Shown: positions 63,265-64,000 of the stretch, piece after piece | How the letters are laid out: each line of letters starts with the position of its first letter | How positions within the stretch are numbered: the first letter of the stretch is position 1 | From: Spirosoma utsteinense | GTDB lineage: Bacteria > Bacteroidota > Bacteroidia > Cytophagales > Spirosomataceae | Direction: 5' to 3' | Length of the DNA stretch: 64,000 bases | Assembly: GCF_014282275.1 (NCBI RefSeq) | Contig: NZ_VFIA01000014.1 | Span: forward strand, 106,740 to 170,739 | The notes under the pieces: model-generated | What the model was told of the DNA's origin: nothing | What the model saw: only the letters and a program-made list of their open reading frames with translations | The model's database searches: none | Program-made: the position numbers and the translations under genes

Positions 63265-63948
63265 TTAATGCAGGCGGCTGTACTGTTTCGGCTTGGTCCC
63301 GATATGGTCGTAGAAGACTCTCGAAAAATGACTTAGGTTCGTAAAGCCCAGTTGGTTACCCACTTCTGAAACCGTCAACGTGCCCGCTGTCAATAAACGG
63401 GCGGCTTCTTTCATCCTGAATGCCTGATAATAGCTGAAAATGCTGTTGCCAAAGATTTGCCGGAACAGCCGTTTCAGTTTGGATGGACTCATATTGGCTG
63501 TAACGGCTAGTTCGTTGATCACTGGCGGCATGTCCAGATGGTCGAGCATTTGTTCTTTTACTTTGTAAATGATGTCAATATCCTGACGATTTAAGGAGTA
63601 TAGCTGTTTTTCATCCCGCCTTTCCAATGCCATCAATAATCGGCAAATCAGTTCTTCTGCCTTTACCCTCAAAAAGAATAGTTTGAAGGGTGCATCTACT
63701 GACTCCGTCATAAGTTGATCCACGATGTCCTGTAAAGACGGAAACATCTGTTCTTCGAAAAGCAAGGGCTGCGTATTGTCGAATAGACTTTGCAAAACCG
63801 GCGATTTTCCCGACAGGTCAACCAATTCCTTTAGGTAATTCGCATCCACTTCTACATTGAGAATCGCCCTATTAGTATGAATTGGAATAAGAGTATGTTT
63901 GGGACTATTATTTGGCCAGCCTATTGAGCAGGATTGAAATAAAGCCAA
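63265..63948 (-). CDS. AraC-family transcriptional regulator, N-terminus uncertain
   Basis: The AraC DNA-binding domain is complete: INELAVTANMSPSKLKRLFR, then LTVSEVGNQLGFTNLSHFSR and the terminal GTKPKQYSR. The preceding part (AILNVEVDANYLKELVDLSG) normally follows another 80-100 residues in this family, but reading upstream in frame reaches a TAG near 63975 with only a TTG at 63948 as start. The 227-residue protein is therefore either a genuine short form or the tail of a gene broken by a frameshift or stop near the window edge. No more can be said from this window. Confidence 0.75.
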   Translation of the reverse strand: MALFQSCSIGWPNNSPKHTLIPIHTNRAILNVEVDANYLKELVDLSGKSPVLQSLFDNTQPLLFEEQMFPSLQDIVDQLMTESVDAPFKLFFLRVKAEELICRLLMALERRDEKQLYSLNRQDIDIIYKVKEQMLDHLDMPPVINELAVTANMSPSKLKRLFRQIFGNSIFSYYQAFRMKEAARLLTAGTLTVSEVGNQLGFTNLSHFSRVFYDHIGTKPKQYSRLH

Positions 63949-64000
63949 TTCGTAGCATAGCCTCCGAACTTTCTATGGTTTTGTCTACGTCTCGGAATAA

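Overview
The window looks like a chromosome segment of a Cytophagales bacterium (phylum Bacteroidota), most likely a Spirosoma-like genus. The evidence is an Oar-type TonB-dependent receptor, many exported carbohydrate-active enzymes and Gfo/Idh/MocA oxidoreductases with twin-arginine leaders, an NrtR-type sugar regulator, hybrid histidine kinases and few recognisable Shine-Dalgarno sequences. This is judged from gene content only. I see no rRNA, tRNA, CRISPR array, insertion sequence, integrase or phage gene.

Layout. 1-5.2 kb: a truncated Tat-exported TIM-barrel epimerase, a Crp/Fnr regulator and an Oar-like outer-membrane receptor with dyads in front of it. 5.2-12.3 kb (minus strand): a signalling operon of a PAS/receiver kinase, a CHASE3-HAMP-GAF hybrid kinase with three receivers, a lone receiver, CheR and CheB, with no chemoreceptor. 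12.6-17.3 kb: Gfo/Idh oxidoreductase, xylose isomerase and a ClC antiporter. 17.3-23.6 kb: a GH140-like glycosidase, a two-gene GMC dehydrogenase and a gamma-glutamyltransferase. 23.8-29.7 kb: a LOV-like PAS protein without its cysteine, a CWC cysteine-rich protein, small conserved proteins, a lipoprotein-like Gfo/Idh enzyme, a YbdK-type ligase, an OsmC protein and a VOC protein. 30-35.2 kb: a cell-wall amidase, an Rrf2 regulator with two dyads, an orphan C-terminal coding remnant, a carotenoid-type desaturase, a response regulator and an AT-hook-tailed protein. 35.2-44.6 kb: a DUF6624-like pseudogene, a deacetylase plus glycosidase pair, a lipoprotein, and a two-component system followed by a coiled-coil membrane protein and a membrane-anchored EEP-family protein. 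45-53.9 kb: a compact operon (GAF protein; phosphatase/kinase-like/BamA-barrel fusion; HD domain fused to a Pycsar-type membrane effector), then PAP2 and DoxX-like genes. 54-64 kb: an FAD oxidoreductase, a GH78 rhamnosidase divergent from an NrtR-type regulator, two AraC regulators and two NmrA-type reductases.

How the genes may work together. The glycosidases, the GMC dehydrogenase pair, the Gfo/Idh enzymes and the TIM-barrel epimerase fit periplasmic plant-polysaccharide breakdown, perhaps through 3-keto sugars. The two-component system probably controls the genes next to it through four TTAAGGT-like repeats spaced exactly 11 bp. The NrtR regulator probably controls itself and the rhamnosidase through two copies of an 18-bp dyad motif.

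The best candidate for an undescribed system is the operon at 45.1-52.4 kb. It joins a GAF sensor carrying a cyclase-like VDIRNSS motif, a surface phosphatase/kinase-like/barrel fusion and an HD-PycTM protein. Its second gene also contains a perfect 40-bp palindrome inserted in frame. All functions are read from sequence and family knowledge; no searches were run.
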